Positions 34,915-49,079 of a stretch of 64,000 nucleotides of DNA are shown piece after piece. The notes beneath the pieces were generated by a model. The model searched no databases, was not told the DNA's origin, and was given only the letters and a program-made list of their open reading frames with translations. The position numbers and the translations under genes are program-made. Every line of letters begins with the position of its first letter. The first letter of the stretch is position 1. The DNA comes from Geosiphon pyriformis (taxonomy: Eukaryota > Glomeromycota > Glomeromycetes > Archaeosporales > Geosiphonaceae): contig JAAOMT010000198.1 in assembly GCA_016748015.1 (NCBI GenBank), positions 114,894 through 178,893 on the forward strand, in the 5' to 3' direction.

Positions 34915-35119
34915 AAGTCTTATTGTTTCTTTTCTGGTCTGGGTGGCAGTATGCGGGTAATTATAGATGTGTAGTGTTGCCTTGTCTGGCCTGAATGGCT
35001 AGCCACATGTAGAAAGTGCGTGAGTCGCATTTAGTTTGAGTCTCTTAGTTTGGTTCTATGTACTAAATAGTGATTGGGCTACACTCATTAAATGTGTTAA
35101 TAAAAAAAAAAACCAATAA

Positions 35120-36900
35120 TAATTTGTTAAAAAACACTTTCAATAATACAGTTAGCAATTAATCTTAATTTATTTTGAAAAATATGCTGTTATTATTATT
35201 GTTTATATTAAAAAAAACTGGTTATTATAACAAAAATTTTATTCAAAATTTTATTTAAAATTACAAAAAAGTTCAATATTATAATACTAGATAAAAACAG
35301 TTATTATTTATTAAAATTTTTAGTTTTTTTGACTATTTATAAAATAGAAATAATAATAATAGCAAAAAAATTTAATTTGTTAAATAATTTATTATTAAAA
35401 TTTTTTTAAAAATAAAAACAACATTAAGATTAATTTTAATATAATTTTTAAAAAATATTTTGACTAAAAAAAACCACTAATTAAAGAAAAAAAATATTTT
35501 AAAAGTTATTAAAAATAATTTTATATTATTAATATAAAAAAAATACTTTTAAGATATTTTACTTAATTGTTTTTATAACAAATAAAATTCTTGTATTAAA
35601 CTTTATTAATTATTATAAAAAAAGTAATATTTACAATTTTTTTATTTTTTGTTTTAATTGTAGTTATAAAAATTTTTTTTTGTTAATTTTAAAATATTTA
35701 ATTATAATAAACTAATAATAAATTTAAATTTAAAATAAAATAAAATTAACATTAAATTATATTAATTATATAATAGATTAAATTTTTTTATATATAATTA
35801 TTAATTGGTTTATATTTATATTAATATAAATAATTATACATAATATTAAATAATCAATTATATATAAATAATAGTTAGATTTAATTTTATTAAATAATAA
35901 AAAAAATAAAATTTTATTATTTATTTATAAATAAATTTAATTATTATTTAATATAATATAATATAAAAATATTTTATATTAAATATAATTTATATATTTT
36001 TTACATATAATTAATTATTTAAGTTAATAAAAACTATATTATATATTTATTTTAACAGAAATATTTTTATTCAGATTAAAAAAAAAAACAATATTCTCTA
36101 AAATTTTTATTTTTATTTTAACTTTTTAAAATACCAAATATATAAACAGTGTTTTTTAACAAAATAAAAAAAAATCACAAACTTTAAAAAAAATAAAATT
36201 ATTTGTACATAATTAATTATGTTTTTTTTATTAAAAACTTTAAATTAATATTTAATAATTGATTATTATATTACAAATAAAATCAACCAATTTAACAATT
36301 TTGTTATTTTTAAAGATTAATAATACTTTAATATATTAATTTTTAAATATAAAACTTTTATATAAACCAAAATATATTATTTAAAATTTTTTTAAATGTA
36401 TTTATTTATTAAATTATATGTTTTATGCAAAATTTTTTTTAATAATATTTTTAATAATTAAATCAATAATAAAAACAAGTATATTAATTAATATGTTTTT
36501 TAATATTAAATAATTGTTTTTTTTTTAATTTTTTTTTTAATTATATATAATTATTATACGAATTTATAATAATTTTAAAAAGTATTTTTTTAATTATTTT
36601 AATTAATAATATGAATTTAATATTAGTTAAAAGACTATTTTTATTTATAAAATTTAAGTTTTAGTTTAAATATTTAAAATTTAAAAATTAAAGACAAATT
36701 TTATAAATTTAATAATAAGTTATTTTATTAAAAATTTTTGATAAATTTAAAATTTTGTTATTAGATAATTATATAATTATAGTTAATTCTTTTATAATAA
36801 TTAGTTTTATAATACTATAAAAAAATATTTTTATATAATTTATAATTAATATATTAAACAAAAAACTTTTTTTTTAAGTTTAATTTTTTATATTTTTATT
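35120..36900. other. Extremely AT-rich stretch without recognisable genes
   Basis: This is the continuation of the AT-rich DNA into which L1 inserted. It is dominated by A/T runs, without readable protein or long repeats. Its right boundary with L3 is approximate because the 3' UTR of L3 is too decayed to place exactly. Confidence 0.5.
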
Positions 36901-39601
36901 TATTTTTAATTTAATATTTATAAAATTAAAACTTAGTTTTTTATTATATTTAATAAAAAAGATTCAAATATTACCTAATATAATATATTAAACTAAATAA
37001 TTTAAATTAGAACTAAATTTCTTATATCTAAAAAGAACAAACATAATTTGTACATGTTAAAACTTATTTTAAAAATCTTAACAATTTCTAATAGCTTAAT
37101 TATATTATTAAATAATACAGATAATAAACTAATAGCAACTATTAATATAGTTCTATTGTGTAAAATTAGATTACTTTTTTCTATTAAAGTTTAGTGTTTA
37201 AAACAAAAAAATTATATATTATTTTTAAAAACCAATTTAAAACTACACACAAAATTTACAATCTTACAGTTAATAATTTTAATATTTATAAAAACTAAGA
37301 AAGCTTTCTAAAACTAATTTTTAAAAATAAATCTTTTATATAAAACTGTGTACATAATAATATTAAAAAAACATGAAAAAAATAATTAAAAAACACATAA
37401 AAATAATTTAAACTAACCAGAAAATACTTTTTAAGTAATTATATGAGTATTTAATAGCTTTTTATAAACTTTACTATTTATTTTACAAAAAAAAATATAA
37501 TTTAAAAATTTAACATCTTTACAAAACAAACACACAATACTATAATAATATCTATTATATAAATACTTATATATAGTTACTAATAATCTGTAATATAAGG
37601 CTTTTATAAAATAAAAATATATTTTAATTAAAGTTTTGCTTGTAAATTCAATTAATATATGTAAATTAAAATGTTATATCTGTAATAATTTAATCTAGTC
37701 TATATTTTTAAGTAAACTAATCTTTAAAATCTTAGATTTAGATTTAATTTTTTAACAGATATAATAAATTGCCTAAAAAATTTTATAAACAAAATGTCTT
37801 GTATTTTTTAAAATCACACTATTATTAGTCTTAATAAAATGTTTTTATATACAGACTGGAAGCATTACATTTAAAATTAAGACTGTATTAGCCAATAAAT
37901 AAGTCTTTTTATTGTCTAAAACATCCAAATAGCTCTTAATTTTATGTCAATTGACATATAGATTCTTTTTTTAAACAATATTTACAATATATTAATATTC
38001 AATTTAATAATAATTATAAAAGTTTGGTAAAATCAAATCCAATTTTAAGTTACATGTATCTAAAGTTATTTGGTTGTTAGAAAACAAATTAATTATACAA
38101 AAAAAAAAAAATTCCAAAACAAATATAATAACTTATAATTTAGCCATAGTAAAAGAATTAACTTAAACACTCTAATATCCAATTCCAAATTTACATTCTT
38201 AAAAAAAACAGTAGTGCTAATTTTTATATTAGTAGTACTTAAATTGTTTAAAGAATAATATAAATAGAAAAACAGATTATATTAGTATTAATTAGTTAGT
38301 TATAAACCAAATCAAACTTATAAGAATTAAGAATATTTAAAAACCAAAATTTAATAATTAAAAACAAATCAATAAAGTAAAACTCTGATTTAATTAAAAA
38401 TTTAACAACAAAATTAAACCAACTAAAAATAAAACTACAAAAATCCAATCTTTTCTAATATTTAAAAGTTTTTTAGTTAAAACCACTACTTTTTTTATTA
38501 TGTAATTGTTTAATAAAAATAATATTAAATTGGTTAAGTAAGTAAAAAATCTTAAAGAAAACAAAACCACTTAAATTACTAACAATAAAATTTTATCTTA
38601 AAAATAAAATACCAAATATAAAAAACATAAATCATATTAGCAAAAAAATTATTAATAAAGCTAATTTTAAAATAGACCAAAAAACATAAAAAGTAGTATA
38701 AAAACCAGCTTAAAACTTGTAAGTTAAGAGATTGATATTCAAAAAAATAGTTTAAAATGTTATATTCATTAAAAAAACACAGCACAAAAGCTAATTTGCT
38801 TTTAGCTTGTATCTGTTCAAAAGTTTTGAAACTATACAAGAAAAAATAATAAATAACATTACTTAAAAAATCCAAAAACAAACAAAATTTCAATTTTAAG
38901 CTTTTATAAATTATAGTATTCTATTTGTTATACACACTATTAGAAATAAAGCTAAACTAAATTTTATAATAAATAATAAAATAAAGCATTGCTAAGACCA
39001 AATACAAAAACTGTTTATTAAAAATAGTTTTTTTAATACAAGACTAATAAAAAATTTAATGTTTAAATAAATTTTTATCAAGCTAAGCTTTAACAAATTT
39101 TTTGTTAACAGAAAATATTTAAATATCTGTAAAGTTTTTTTTTGTAATAAAAATTAGCAGATTACTAATTGACAAAAAAGAATTTATAACTTTGTAGTTA
39201 ATTGGAATAATTACTGTCTTATTATTATTAATTAAGATATTATTAATCTGAAAAAATTTATTTACAATATTCAAAATATGCTAAATTACTATTTAACTAT
39301 ATTTTATCCAAATTATATTATTAACAAAAACACTAACAGTAAAAAATAATATCAAATTAGCTTGGGTTTTAACTTAATTACTCTTAGCAATAAATCTAAA
39401 ATTAATTTTTAACTAAATACACTTTTTGTTTTTTAATTTTACACAAAAAAAGATTATAAAAGATGTGTTAAAAGAGAAATAAAAAAGTTTTATTCTAATT
39501 CAGCTTATTATAAACACAGTATTTATCTGTTAAATCAAAATTAGTTATAATTCAATTAACTTAATTATTATAAATATTACCAAAAAATTTAACAAATTTA
39601 T

Positions 39602-40497
39602 TGTTATTTATAAAAAAAGAATACAAAAAAAAAAAAATAAACAAATTATAAGAATAACCTCAATAGAAAAATAATATCTAATATATAAACATATTTTTAG
39701 AAATATGCATATTCATAAAAAATAAGCATGTTTCTAAAAAATTATAATATATTGTTTAAGAATAAGCACAATTTTAGAAAGTAGCATAGAAAAAAGTAGA
39801 AATATATAAGATTTTGTATAATAAAAATTATATATATATAGTAATAGTATTAAAAATAAGAAAAAGTAATCAGATAAATTCTTAATTAGTTAACAATAAA
39901 TATTTATAACATATTTTTTTCTTTAAAAAAAAAATTTTCTATATCTTAAAGTAGAATTATTCAAATATTAAATAAAATCATTGTTTTATTATCTAATTTA
40001 TGTTATTTTCTTTATTGGATTAATATTGTTATTTCCTAATTTTATTAACAACTTATGTTAATAACATTTACTATTTAACTATACTGAATCAATTATTTTT
40101 GATTATAGCTATTAACAGAATATTAACTTTTTATTTTTTTTTTATTTTTTTTTATTTTTTTATTTTTTATTTTTTTGTTGTTTACTAATTGGTTAAAAAA
40201 TTAAGTATTAAAATATTAATATCAAAAATAACTTAATAAAAAACCCATAAAACAAATATAAAAACTTAAAAATAACTTACCAGAAAGACACAACTGCCAG
40301 ATTAAACTAGTTTCTATACTGAAAAAAAATTTTCAAAAAAACAACTATTAAGTAAATCTCTGTCCATTATACAAAAAATTTAACCAAAATCTTTAAATCT
40401 AAAAATCTTCAAAAATTATTATTAATATAATTAACTATTGAATACCAAGTTATAAGTTTGTTATTTATTTTAACATTTTAAATAATTATTTGTAATA
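39602..40497 (+). repeat. Family D solo LTR, decayed, inside L3
   Basis: It starts TGTTATTTATAAA and ends about TTGTAATA. It matches 20,204-21,026 along its length, for example GAATACCAAGTTATAAGTTTG against GAGTACCAAGTTATGGATTTG. Flanks TTAT and CTAT form a 4-bp duplication with one C-to-T difference. It splits the RT domain of L3 at the position equal to about 32,290 in L1. Confidence 0.75.
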
Positions 40498-42269
40498 CTA
40501 TTATATATTTTAATTTTATTTAGACTATACTTTAAATATTTTCAATTTACAAAATTATATATCTTGTGTATATCTTACAAAACTAATTAAAGTATATGAT
40601 TTTTTTAAAAACATTTTTTATTATTAATTCAATTATAAAATTAGAAAATTGTATTAATGTATTTTTTAAAACTAAAAAATTATTATCACAAAAAACATTA
40701 TATATGTTGTATATTATAGAAATTCTATCAGAAAAATTTTTGAAAAATTTTTTTTAAGCAGTTTTAATTAAAGCAATAAGTTAAGTATTTATTAAAATAA
40801 TTTTTTATTTATATAGTTTAGAAATTATTAAAATTCAGATCTTTTTCCAAGATTAAAAACAAATTTATGTATTAAACAAAAATTTAAAAGATTTAAAAGC
40901 ATATTTAATATTATTTTGTCATAATATTTTTATAATTTATTTAATATATTAAAAAGACTAACTGTTTTTTTATTAAGCAAATCTGTAATTATATTTAATA
41001 ATTTACTTAAATTAATAAGACACATAACATTAAAAAAAGCATTATTAGCAATATAATCTAATAAAAAATATTGATAATACCATAGTTTGGACATTTTTTT
41101 TAATATTTTATGCTTTTTGTCCATTTTTTTATAATAATATTTACTTTAAACATAACCAATTTAGGCTTTAATACTAATTTTTTTTTAATTACCAAATAAT
41201 TTAATACTACTTTATGAAAAAAATGCTTTGGAATATTCTAAATTATATGGTTTTTGTTTAATTAAAAACTTTTTATTCTTTTGTTAACAGCAGCTTTAAT
41301 ATATACTTTTTTAATATACTGAAATTTTATTATTTTAAAAATGTAATATAACTTCTTAGTTCTTAATAGAACAGACTAAACAGTATTAAAATAAATATTT
41401 GAATCAATAAAAACTTTTATATTAAAAGCATTGTTAATATTAAAAAAGAGCCAAAGTTTTAAAAGTAAATTAAATATGTTACTTGAAGTTAAGTAAGATA
41501 TTTTAACCAATTTAGAAACCAAAATTTCAAATTTGTAAAAATAAGATAAAGATTTTGTAAAAACATTATTATAATCTTTAAATTAGAGCTTGAAAAAAAT
41601 CTTATTTGTTAAAAAATAAACTATTTTACAAACAATATTTTATATTTTATTTATGTTCAAAATTTTTTTTACAATAATTAAATTATTAACAAATATAACA
41701 AAAATATTAAGTATTAAAACTCTAAACAAATTTTATTTTATATTATTAATATTTTTTATATTGAATTTCTATTGATTCTTATTGACTTATATGTAAAAAA
41801 TTCTTAATACTGAGTTTAAAAGACTATTAAAACCAACAATAATATAAACAATATTGTAATTAGTATTGAAAAATTTATCTATATATGTAATTTTTTTGTG
41901 AACTAATGTATTTAGCAAGTTGAACAAACAAAAATAAATTCAATAATTTTTTTAATATTTTTAGAATTTTTTAAATATAAGACTTAACAAATAAATTATT
42001 AATTAATAAATTAATTAAACTTAAATCTATACATTTTTTAAAGCTAATATTATACTTAATACTATTTTTATTAAAATTATCTTCCAAAATAATAAAAGTA
42101 CTCTTATTATATACACAAACTATAAAAGAATTAACAATAACTACTTGGTTCAAATGTTTTTTTAAAAATATATTTGTATATAATTCTAATACAGAAACTA
42201 ATTATTTGTTTTTAAACAATAATTAAATCATTAAAAGTTTTTTAAAAATTTCTGAAATTTTTAAAACAT

Positions 42270-43689
42270 TGTTATCAGAAGGTTTTCCAACTTTTCAATG
42301 CAAAAATTACAACACATACAATAAAAATTAACATCAAAATCATGTGAAAAAGGCCTATATCATTGCACTTAATCAATAAAATCAGCCGGCAATCTGGAAA
42401 TAAATAATCAGCAATTAATCTAATTACAACAAAGAAATATGGCACAATCCAACAGTTTAACTAAGTTGAATATAAAGAAATCTTGGCAAACTAAGAAACA
42501 CCAATGGAAATGAATGATTGATGCATGTAATCAGATAACAACGGGTTTTGTTATGTTCCAAAATTCTCATACATCCTTATTGGAACAATTTAACATTCCA
42601 GATCTGCGATCAATGGTTAAAAGTAGTTATCAAGAAATATAATCAATTGATCTACTTCTGATTATGTTGATCATAATCATAATTGGTATTATTGATTTAC
42701 AATTAATGTTCTAGATTCAGCCATTTAAAATCTGATCATCTAAATTACTAGCTCTTGGATAAATAACAGGCTGAGTAAGCTCATCATGAATTGATTAATT
42801 AAATGTATATAAATAATTAATGTATTTTAAATAGTTATAATATAGTATGTAGATCTGATGTAATTTAGCTATATATACAGCTCCTTTGTCAGCTCAAGAA
42901 AGTATTAGTTTAATACTGAGCCAACTCTTTACTATAGTTTTATAGTAAGCAGTTAGTTTTCTCCTCTATTCTTTACACTTTCTCTTCCCTTTCTATGCTC
43001 TAAATACTTGTTATCACAATCTTAAGTATGTCTTCCCATATTCCTTATTACCATTTGGAATCACATTGTTTATAATCTTTTACTTACTTGTTATCACCAT
43101 TTTAAGTTGTTCTATTACTTTCAATCTTTCAAATCATGTGTTATCATCATTTCACATTAAGTCTTGTTTTACTGAACAAGTTGTTAAATATAAAAATAAG
43201 TAATAAAGTAGCACATTGTTAGAGAGTGGTCTTAATAATAAAAAGTTTAAGCAAAATCTATTTCAGTTATGTTTGACTTTCATAATTTCTTTTATAATTC
43301 CTATAACTTTATTTTCAAAGTAGGCATTTGAACACCACACCCTTTCAACAACTAATTAAAAGAATTTTGGTTATGTATTTTTTTGAGTAGTTGGTTTCAC
43401 TCCTTGTTGCTGGTTGTGCTTCTAATATATATAAAGAGATGTGACTTCTCTTTTCCTCTTTTCAAATACCTAAGACTGGTTCTTGTCCAAAAACAAATAA
43501 TAATGATAATACTTTCTTTTACTTTTAATGACCTTATTACATACCTCTTTTGCTCTCCCACCTATTGAAATAGTCCATACACCCATAATATGCTATAGTC
43601 AGTAGCATAATCATGATAATGTGTGTTCCAGATGAAAGTTATTGTCATTGCTAAGAAGTTACAAATCCTGTAGCTTTTACCCAGTAACA
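42270..43689 (+). repeat. Element F left LTR (1,420 bp)
   Basis: It begins TGTTATCAGAAGG and ends CCCAGTAACA. It includes a TATA-like region (AGCTATATATACAGC near 42,868-42,882), a plausible promoter, followed by a C/T-rich stretch. It is strongly similar to the right copy throughout. Confidence 0.85.
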
Positions 43690-43830
43690 TATGGTGCCTC
43701 TTGTTGTCAGTATAGAGACAACTATGAACATTTAAATAACCTTTAGATATCTTAGAGGACTTCGATCTTCCCTAGAGAGGAAGAAAAATTTAACAATTCA
43801 CAGGAGCTCATTTTTCAAAGATGGAGAAAA
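43690..43830 (+). other. Element F interior with primer site and purine tract
   Basis: It starts with TATGGTGCCTCTTGTTG, which resembles a tRNA primer site (TGGTGCC). It ends with a short purine-rich run AGATGGAGAAAATA just before the second LTR. Between them is only about 100 bp with no open frame. These are the minimal cis signals for reverse transcription. Confidence 0.65.
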
Positions 43831-46245
43831 TATTACTGAAAGATTTTCACACTTTTCAATGCAAAAATTACAACACATACAATAAAAATTAACATTAAAA
43901 TCATGCGAAAAAGGCCTATATTATTACACTTAATCAATAAAATCAGCCAGCAATCTGGAAATAAATGATTAGCAATCAATCTAATTACAACAAAAAAATA
44001 TGGCACAATCCAACAGTTTAACTAAGTTGAATATAAAGAAATCTTGGCAAACTAAAAAACACCAATGGAAATGAATGATTGATGCATGTAATTAGATAAC
44101 AACAGATTTTGTTATGTTCCAAAATTTTCATATGCTCTTATTGGAACAATCTAACATTCCAGATCTGTGATCAATGATTAAAAGTAGTTACCAAGAAATA
44201 TAATCAATTGATCTACTTCTGATTATATTGATCATAATCACAATTGGTATCATTGATTTATAATTAATGTTCTAGATCCAGCCATCTAAAATCTGATTAT
44301 TTAAATTACTAGCTCTTGGATAAATAACAGGCCAAATAAACTTATCATGAATTGATTAATTAAATGTATATAAATAATTGATGTATTTTAAATAGTTATA
44401 ATATAGTATGTAGATCTGATGTAATTTAGCTATATATACAGCCCTTTTGTCAGCTCAGGAAAGTATCAGTTCAATACTGAGCCAACTCTTTATTATAGTT
44501 TTATAGTGAGCAGTTAGTCTTTTCCTCTACTCTTTATACTCTTTCTCTCCTTTCTATGCTCTAAATACTTGTCATCACAATTTCAAATATGTCTTCTCAT
44601 ATTTCTTATCACCATTTAGAATTACGTTGTTTATAATCTTTTACTTACTTGTTATTACCATTTTAAGTTGTTCTATTACTTCCAATCTTTCAAATTATGT
44701 GTTATCACTATTTCACATTAAGTCTTGTTTTACCGAACAAGTTGTTAAATATAAAAATAAGTAATAAAGTATCACATTATTAGAGAGTAGTCTCAACAAT
44801 AAAAAGTTTAAGCAAAATCTATTTCAGTTATATTTGACTTTCATAATTTTTTTTATAATTCCTATAACTTTGTTTTCAAAGTGGTGTTACCAGTAGAATT
44901 TTAGCTATTAATTAGCATGAAATTACCCTTATAATTTCTATAATTCATTAGTATATTAATATCATTTCAAATTATCATTTATTATTTAATTAATTATCAC
45001 ATATCACGATTCAATTAAATAATCTAATTAGTATAACAAAAAGTAGGATAATCAAATTACACAATACCCTGAACTTTGTAACATTCAAAAGTTCATCGAA
45101 ATTTACAAAAATTCGCCGAAATTTATAGAAATTTGCCAAAATTATGAATAGTTCACCCAAATTAATTAATAGTTTAGCAAAATAACTTGTAGTTCATCAA
45201 AATGTATCTTTAGTTTGCCAAAATTTGAGCAAAAAGAAAAAGTGCAAGTTCATAGACTAGTACTACAACAAGTTGTATAAAAGAAGAGCTTTTCTCTTCT
45301 GGAAAATATATCTTACTTTAGATTTATCACTTAGAACCATTTCTACACACACAAAAAGAAATAAATATCAAATAATTCGAAAAACCAAACTCTTTAAATT
45401 ATTGCACTTGGAAAATCCTCAAAACCCAACTAATGTTTTGAAATTGATTAGCTACCAATTTCAGTAAACTGTTAGTAACTCCAGGCCTGAATAGAAAACG
45501 TTTCTCTTGACAAAATTCTATTTCTTTTACATTTTTTTTATTTTTCTTTTCTTTTCTTATTACAATTATTAGGGTAGCCTACAGACAAGATTCCTGTAGA
45601 AGAGTTGACTTTCACAGTAAAGTAACTATACATTTTAGTGAGCTTCCAGACAAGCAATTCCTGGAAAAGAATTGACATTTACTACAACATAACTACATAA
45701 AGTAACTGGTACAGAATTGGCCATTCTACTTATAAGCTCAGCAAGTTCAAATTATAAAAAATAATTTGAAGATAAATTCAGTTATTAGAGGTTCAACTAC
45801 TTCCTGAGAACGTGAATTCACAGCAAATCAATATTACTAACATTTAAGAAAAGAGACCAAAAACCTCCAGTAACAGTGGGCATTTGAACACCACACCCTT
45901 TTGACGACTAATTGAAAGAATTTTGGTTATGTATTTCTTTGAGTAGTTGGTTTCACTTCTTGTTGCTGGTTGTGCTTCTGATACATATAAAAAGATATGA
46001 CTTCTCTTTTCCCTTTTTCAAATACCTAAGACTGGTTCTTGTCCAAAAACAAATAATAATGACAATATTTTCTTTCACTTTTAATGACCTTATCACATAT
46101 CCCTTTTGCTTTCTCACCTACTGAAATAGTTCATACACCCATGATATGCTATAGTCAGTAGTATAATTATAGTAATGTGTGTTCCAGGTAAAAGTTATTG
46201 TCATTGCTAAGAAGTTACAAATCCCATAGCTTTCACTTGGTAACA
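43831..46245 (+). repeat. Element F right LTR, interrupted by a C solo LTR
   Basis: It starts TATTACTGAAAG (the G of TG is mutated) and ends TTGGTAACA. Without the nested C LTR and its duplication it is about 1,420 bp, the same as the left LTR. Pre-insertion sequence around 44,884/45,876 is confirmed by the uninterrupted left LTR near 43,318 (AAAGTAGGCATTTGAAC). Confidence 0.85.
44885..45875 (+). repeat. Family C solo LTR inside element F
   Basis: It is 991 bp, starting TGTTACCAG and ending CTCCAGTAACA. The 4-bp duplication GTGG is exact on both sides (44,881-44,884 and 45,876-45,879). Fewer of the TTCGCCGAAATTT-type units are present than in the copy at 5,072-6,083. Confidence 0.9.
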
Positions 46246-48063
46246 ACATATTTGGCTAAATATTTATCTATAATTAAAGCAATATTAATATCTAAATATT
46301 TAAAATTCAAGCCAAAAGTAAATACTTTCATACTTAAAAACTTATTTGTAATCTAAAATTTAATACTAAACCAAAATTTAGTTTTAGTAATAATTAAAAT
46401 ATTATTTTTCAATTTTTTATGCTATTTAATAATATTATTTTATTTGGCAAAAATATTTATTCTTTTAATATTACATATAACTATTTTTTAAGTTAAATTA
46501 TTTATTAGGAACAAAAAAAGAATACCATATTATTACATAAACTAAAAAACTTCAGTTTATTTATAATAAATTTAATTGAATTTTTTAAAACTATTATGCC
46601 AGTTTTTAAACCACCAATTTTGGCAGTCAAAACTTTAAATCTACTAAGAAATATGTCTTAGAAAACATTAGAATTAATACATAAAACAAAAAAAATAAGT
46701 AACAGCTTATTAATAATTATGTTTATTATTGAATTAATATTCAAGACAGATATTTTAACAATATAAGTTAACAATAGCAAAAAAAAACATTTAATTTGCA
46801 AAAAATTCTAATAACTTAATTAAACAAAAATTCTAATAAATACTTAAAAATATTTAACCAAAAAACCAAAGTCAAAATAACAAGAACTTCTTTGAAACCA
46901 TTAATCAATATATTTACCAAAAAAGCACCAGTAAATAACTTGAAAAAAAATTGGTTTAGACTACTACTTATCACTAAAGCTCATGTTACTTTACTAAAAA
47001 AAAACTGAATAAAACATAAAAATCTGTTTTTTAACATAAATAAAAGCAAGATGTTTTTTATTTGACTCTAAAAATAATTTTTTTTAAACTCTAACCAGAT
47101 AGTTTAGAATTATTATTACATATAACTAAAATATAATCAAAATTTTTACACTTGGTATATTTAAGAAAAGATAAACCAGTCCAAACCAAATTAATGCTTT
47201 TAAATATAAAAATTGAATAAATAATAACATTTTTGGCTATGACCAACTTAAAACACATAATAACATAATATACTTATATATAAAAAACAGAATTGCAAAA
47301 ATTAGAGCATGTTTTTTCATTATAAGATTAAATTAAAACCTAAAAAATTATAAACAGTTATGTTTATTAGTAAAGTATATAAGAAAGTATAAAAATAATT
47401 ATTTAGATCTTAAGTATTATTACTTATAGAATATAGGAAGTATATATTAGCATAAATTAGCCAATCAGAAATAACCATAGTAAATGTAGAATTCTAGGAT
47501 TCCTCTTAGAGGAATTGCAGAATTCCAGGAATTTCAGAATTCTTGTACAAGGAATCGCAAGATTCCAGAATTCCAGGATTTTTCTCAAGAGAAATTGCAG
47601 GATTTCAGGAATTTTAGGATTTCTGGTGTAAGGAATTGAGGAATCAAGGAATCTCAATTATGTATATATAGCAGTAGTATTAAAAAGAAAAGAAAGCAGA
47701 ATTCTTTAGTTAAAGACCTCTCAGTTTAGATTTGATCTAAGCAACCTTCTATTCACAACTATTAATAAATAATTATTCACTATTTCAAATTCACTCTCTA
47801 CTATCAACATGAAGTGTTGATAGTAATTGATATGTAAACACACTGGAACAATAGCTTTTGATCATGGCTATTGATAAGATACTAACTATTATCACCTTAG
47901 CTTATTTCTTATTTCTTTTTTTTTATTTCTTTTTTTGTTATTTACTAATTGATTCAAAGAATTAAGCATTAAGATACAAATATCATAGAGACTGGTAAAA
48001 GACCCGTGAAACAAGGGTAAAACACTCATAGATTTGAGAATAACTTATCAGGAGAATTACCGG

Positions 48064-49050
48064 TGTTACTGGAGGTTTTTGGTTTCTTTTCTTGAATATT
48101 GTAAATGTCTGTTGGTTGTAAATTCATGTTTTCTAGAAGTAGTTGAACCTCCAGTACTGAATTTATCTTCAAATTATTTCTTATAATTTGAACTGCTGGG
48201 CTTATAAGTAGAATGGCCAATTCTGTGTCAGTTACTTTGTGTAGTTATATTGTAGTAAACGTCAACTCTTTCTTAGGAATTGCTCGTTTGGAAGCTCACC
48301 AAAATGTGTAGTTACTTTGCTGTGAAAGTCAACCTTTCTACAAAAATCTTGTCTGTAGGCTACCCTAATAATTATAATAAGAAAATAAAAGAAAATAAAA
48401 GAAATGTAAAAGAAATTGAATTCTGTCAAGGGAAACGTTTTCTATTTAGGCCTGGAGTCACTAACAGTTTATTGAAATTGGTAGCTAATCAATTTCAAAA
48501 CATTAGTTGGGTTTTGGGGATTTTCCAAGTGCAATAATTAAAGAATTTGGTTTTTTAAATTATTTGATATTTATTTCTTTTTGTGTGTATAGGAATGGTT
48601 CTAAGTAATAAATCTAAAATAAGATATATTTTCTTGAAAAGAAAAGCTTTTTTTTTATACAACTTGTTGTAATACTAGTCTATGAACTTGCACTTTTTCT
48701 CTTTGCTCAAATTTCGGCAAACTAAAGATACATTTTGATGGACTACAAGTTATTTCGCTGAACTATTGATTAATTTGGATGAACTATTCATAATTTTGGC
48801 AAATTTCTATAAATTTCGGCGAATTTCTGTAAATTTCGGTGAACTTTTGAATATTACAAAGTTCAGGGTATTGTGTAATTTGATTATCCTACTTTTTGTT
48901 ATACTAATTGAATTATTTAATTGAATCGTGATATGTGATAATTGATTAAATAATAAATGATAATTTGAAATGATATTAATATACTAATTAATTATAAAAA
49001 TTATAAGAGTAATTTCATGCTAATTAATAGCTAAAATTCTACTAGTAACA
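48064..49050 (-). repeat. Element C 3' LTR (987 bp)
   Basis: On the plus strand it starts TGTTACTGGAGG and ends CTAGTAACA. On the minus strand it is preceded by the purine tract GAGGAGGAGATTA (49,051-49,066). It carries the AAATTTCGGCGAATTTCTGT units near 48,790-48,845. Confidence 0.9.
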
Positions 49051-49079
49051 TAATCTCCTCCTCAAGACTGAGCTCCATT

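Larger units (their letters stand above)
28193..35119 (+). mobile_element. LINE L1: near full-length non-LTR retrotransposon
   Basis: This is a 6.9-kb element with a 5' leader (GC rises abruptly near 28,232), ORF1, ORF2 and a short 3' UTR ending TTAATAAAAAAAAAAA. A candidate 11-bp target duplication AAAACCAATAA lies at 28,193-28,203 and 35,109-35,119, though the A-rich context weakens it. The content is more GC-rich than anything around it, so it is the youngest LINE here. Two more copies of the family (L2, L3) are in the window. ORF2 carries endonuclease, RT and RNase H, as in fungal Tad/I-type LINEs. Confidence 0.85.
42270..46245 (+). mobile_element. Element F: LTR element with long LTRs and a 141-bp interior
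   Basis: Two LTRs of about 1,420 bp (42,270-43,689 and 43,831-46,245, the latter containing a 991-bp C solo LTR plus its 4-bp duplication) flank only 141 bp. The target duplication ACAT is exact (42,266-42,269 and 46,246-46,249). Removing one copy restores the L3 endonuclease reading. No coding capacity exists, so it must have been moved by another element. Small open frames in the LTRs (43,383; 45,912) are near-identical repeat copies and not genes. The strand is set by the primer site. Confidence 0.85.

Noticed and set aside
43383..43568. Small ORF repeated near 45,912-46,124
   Set aside because: It is the same LTR F sequence twice, with no coding signature and no family match.
48280..48537. 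ORF of 85 codons present again at 57,211-57,468
   Set aside because: It is an antisense reading of the family C LTR, duplicated because the LTR is duplicated.
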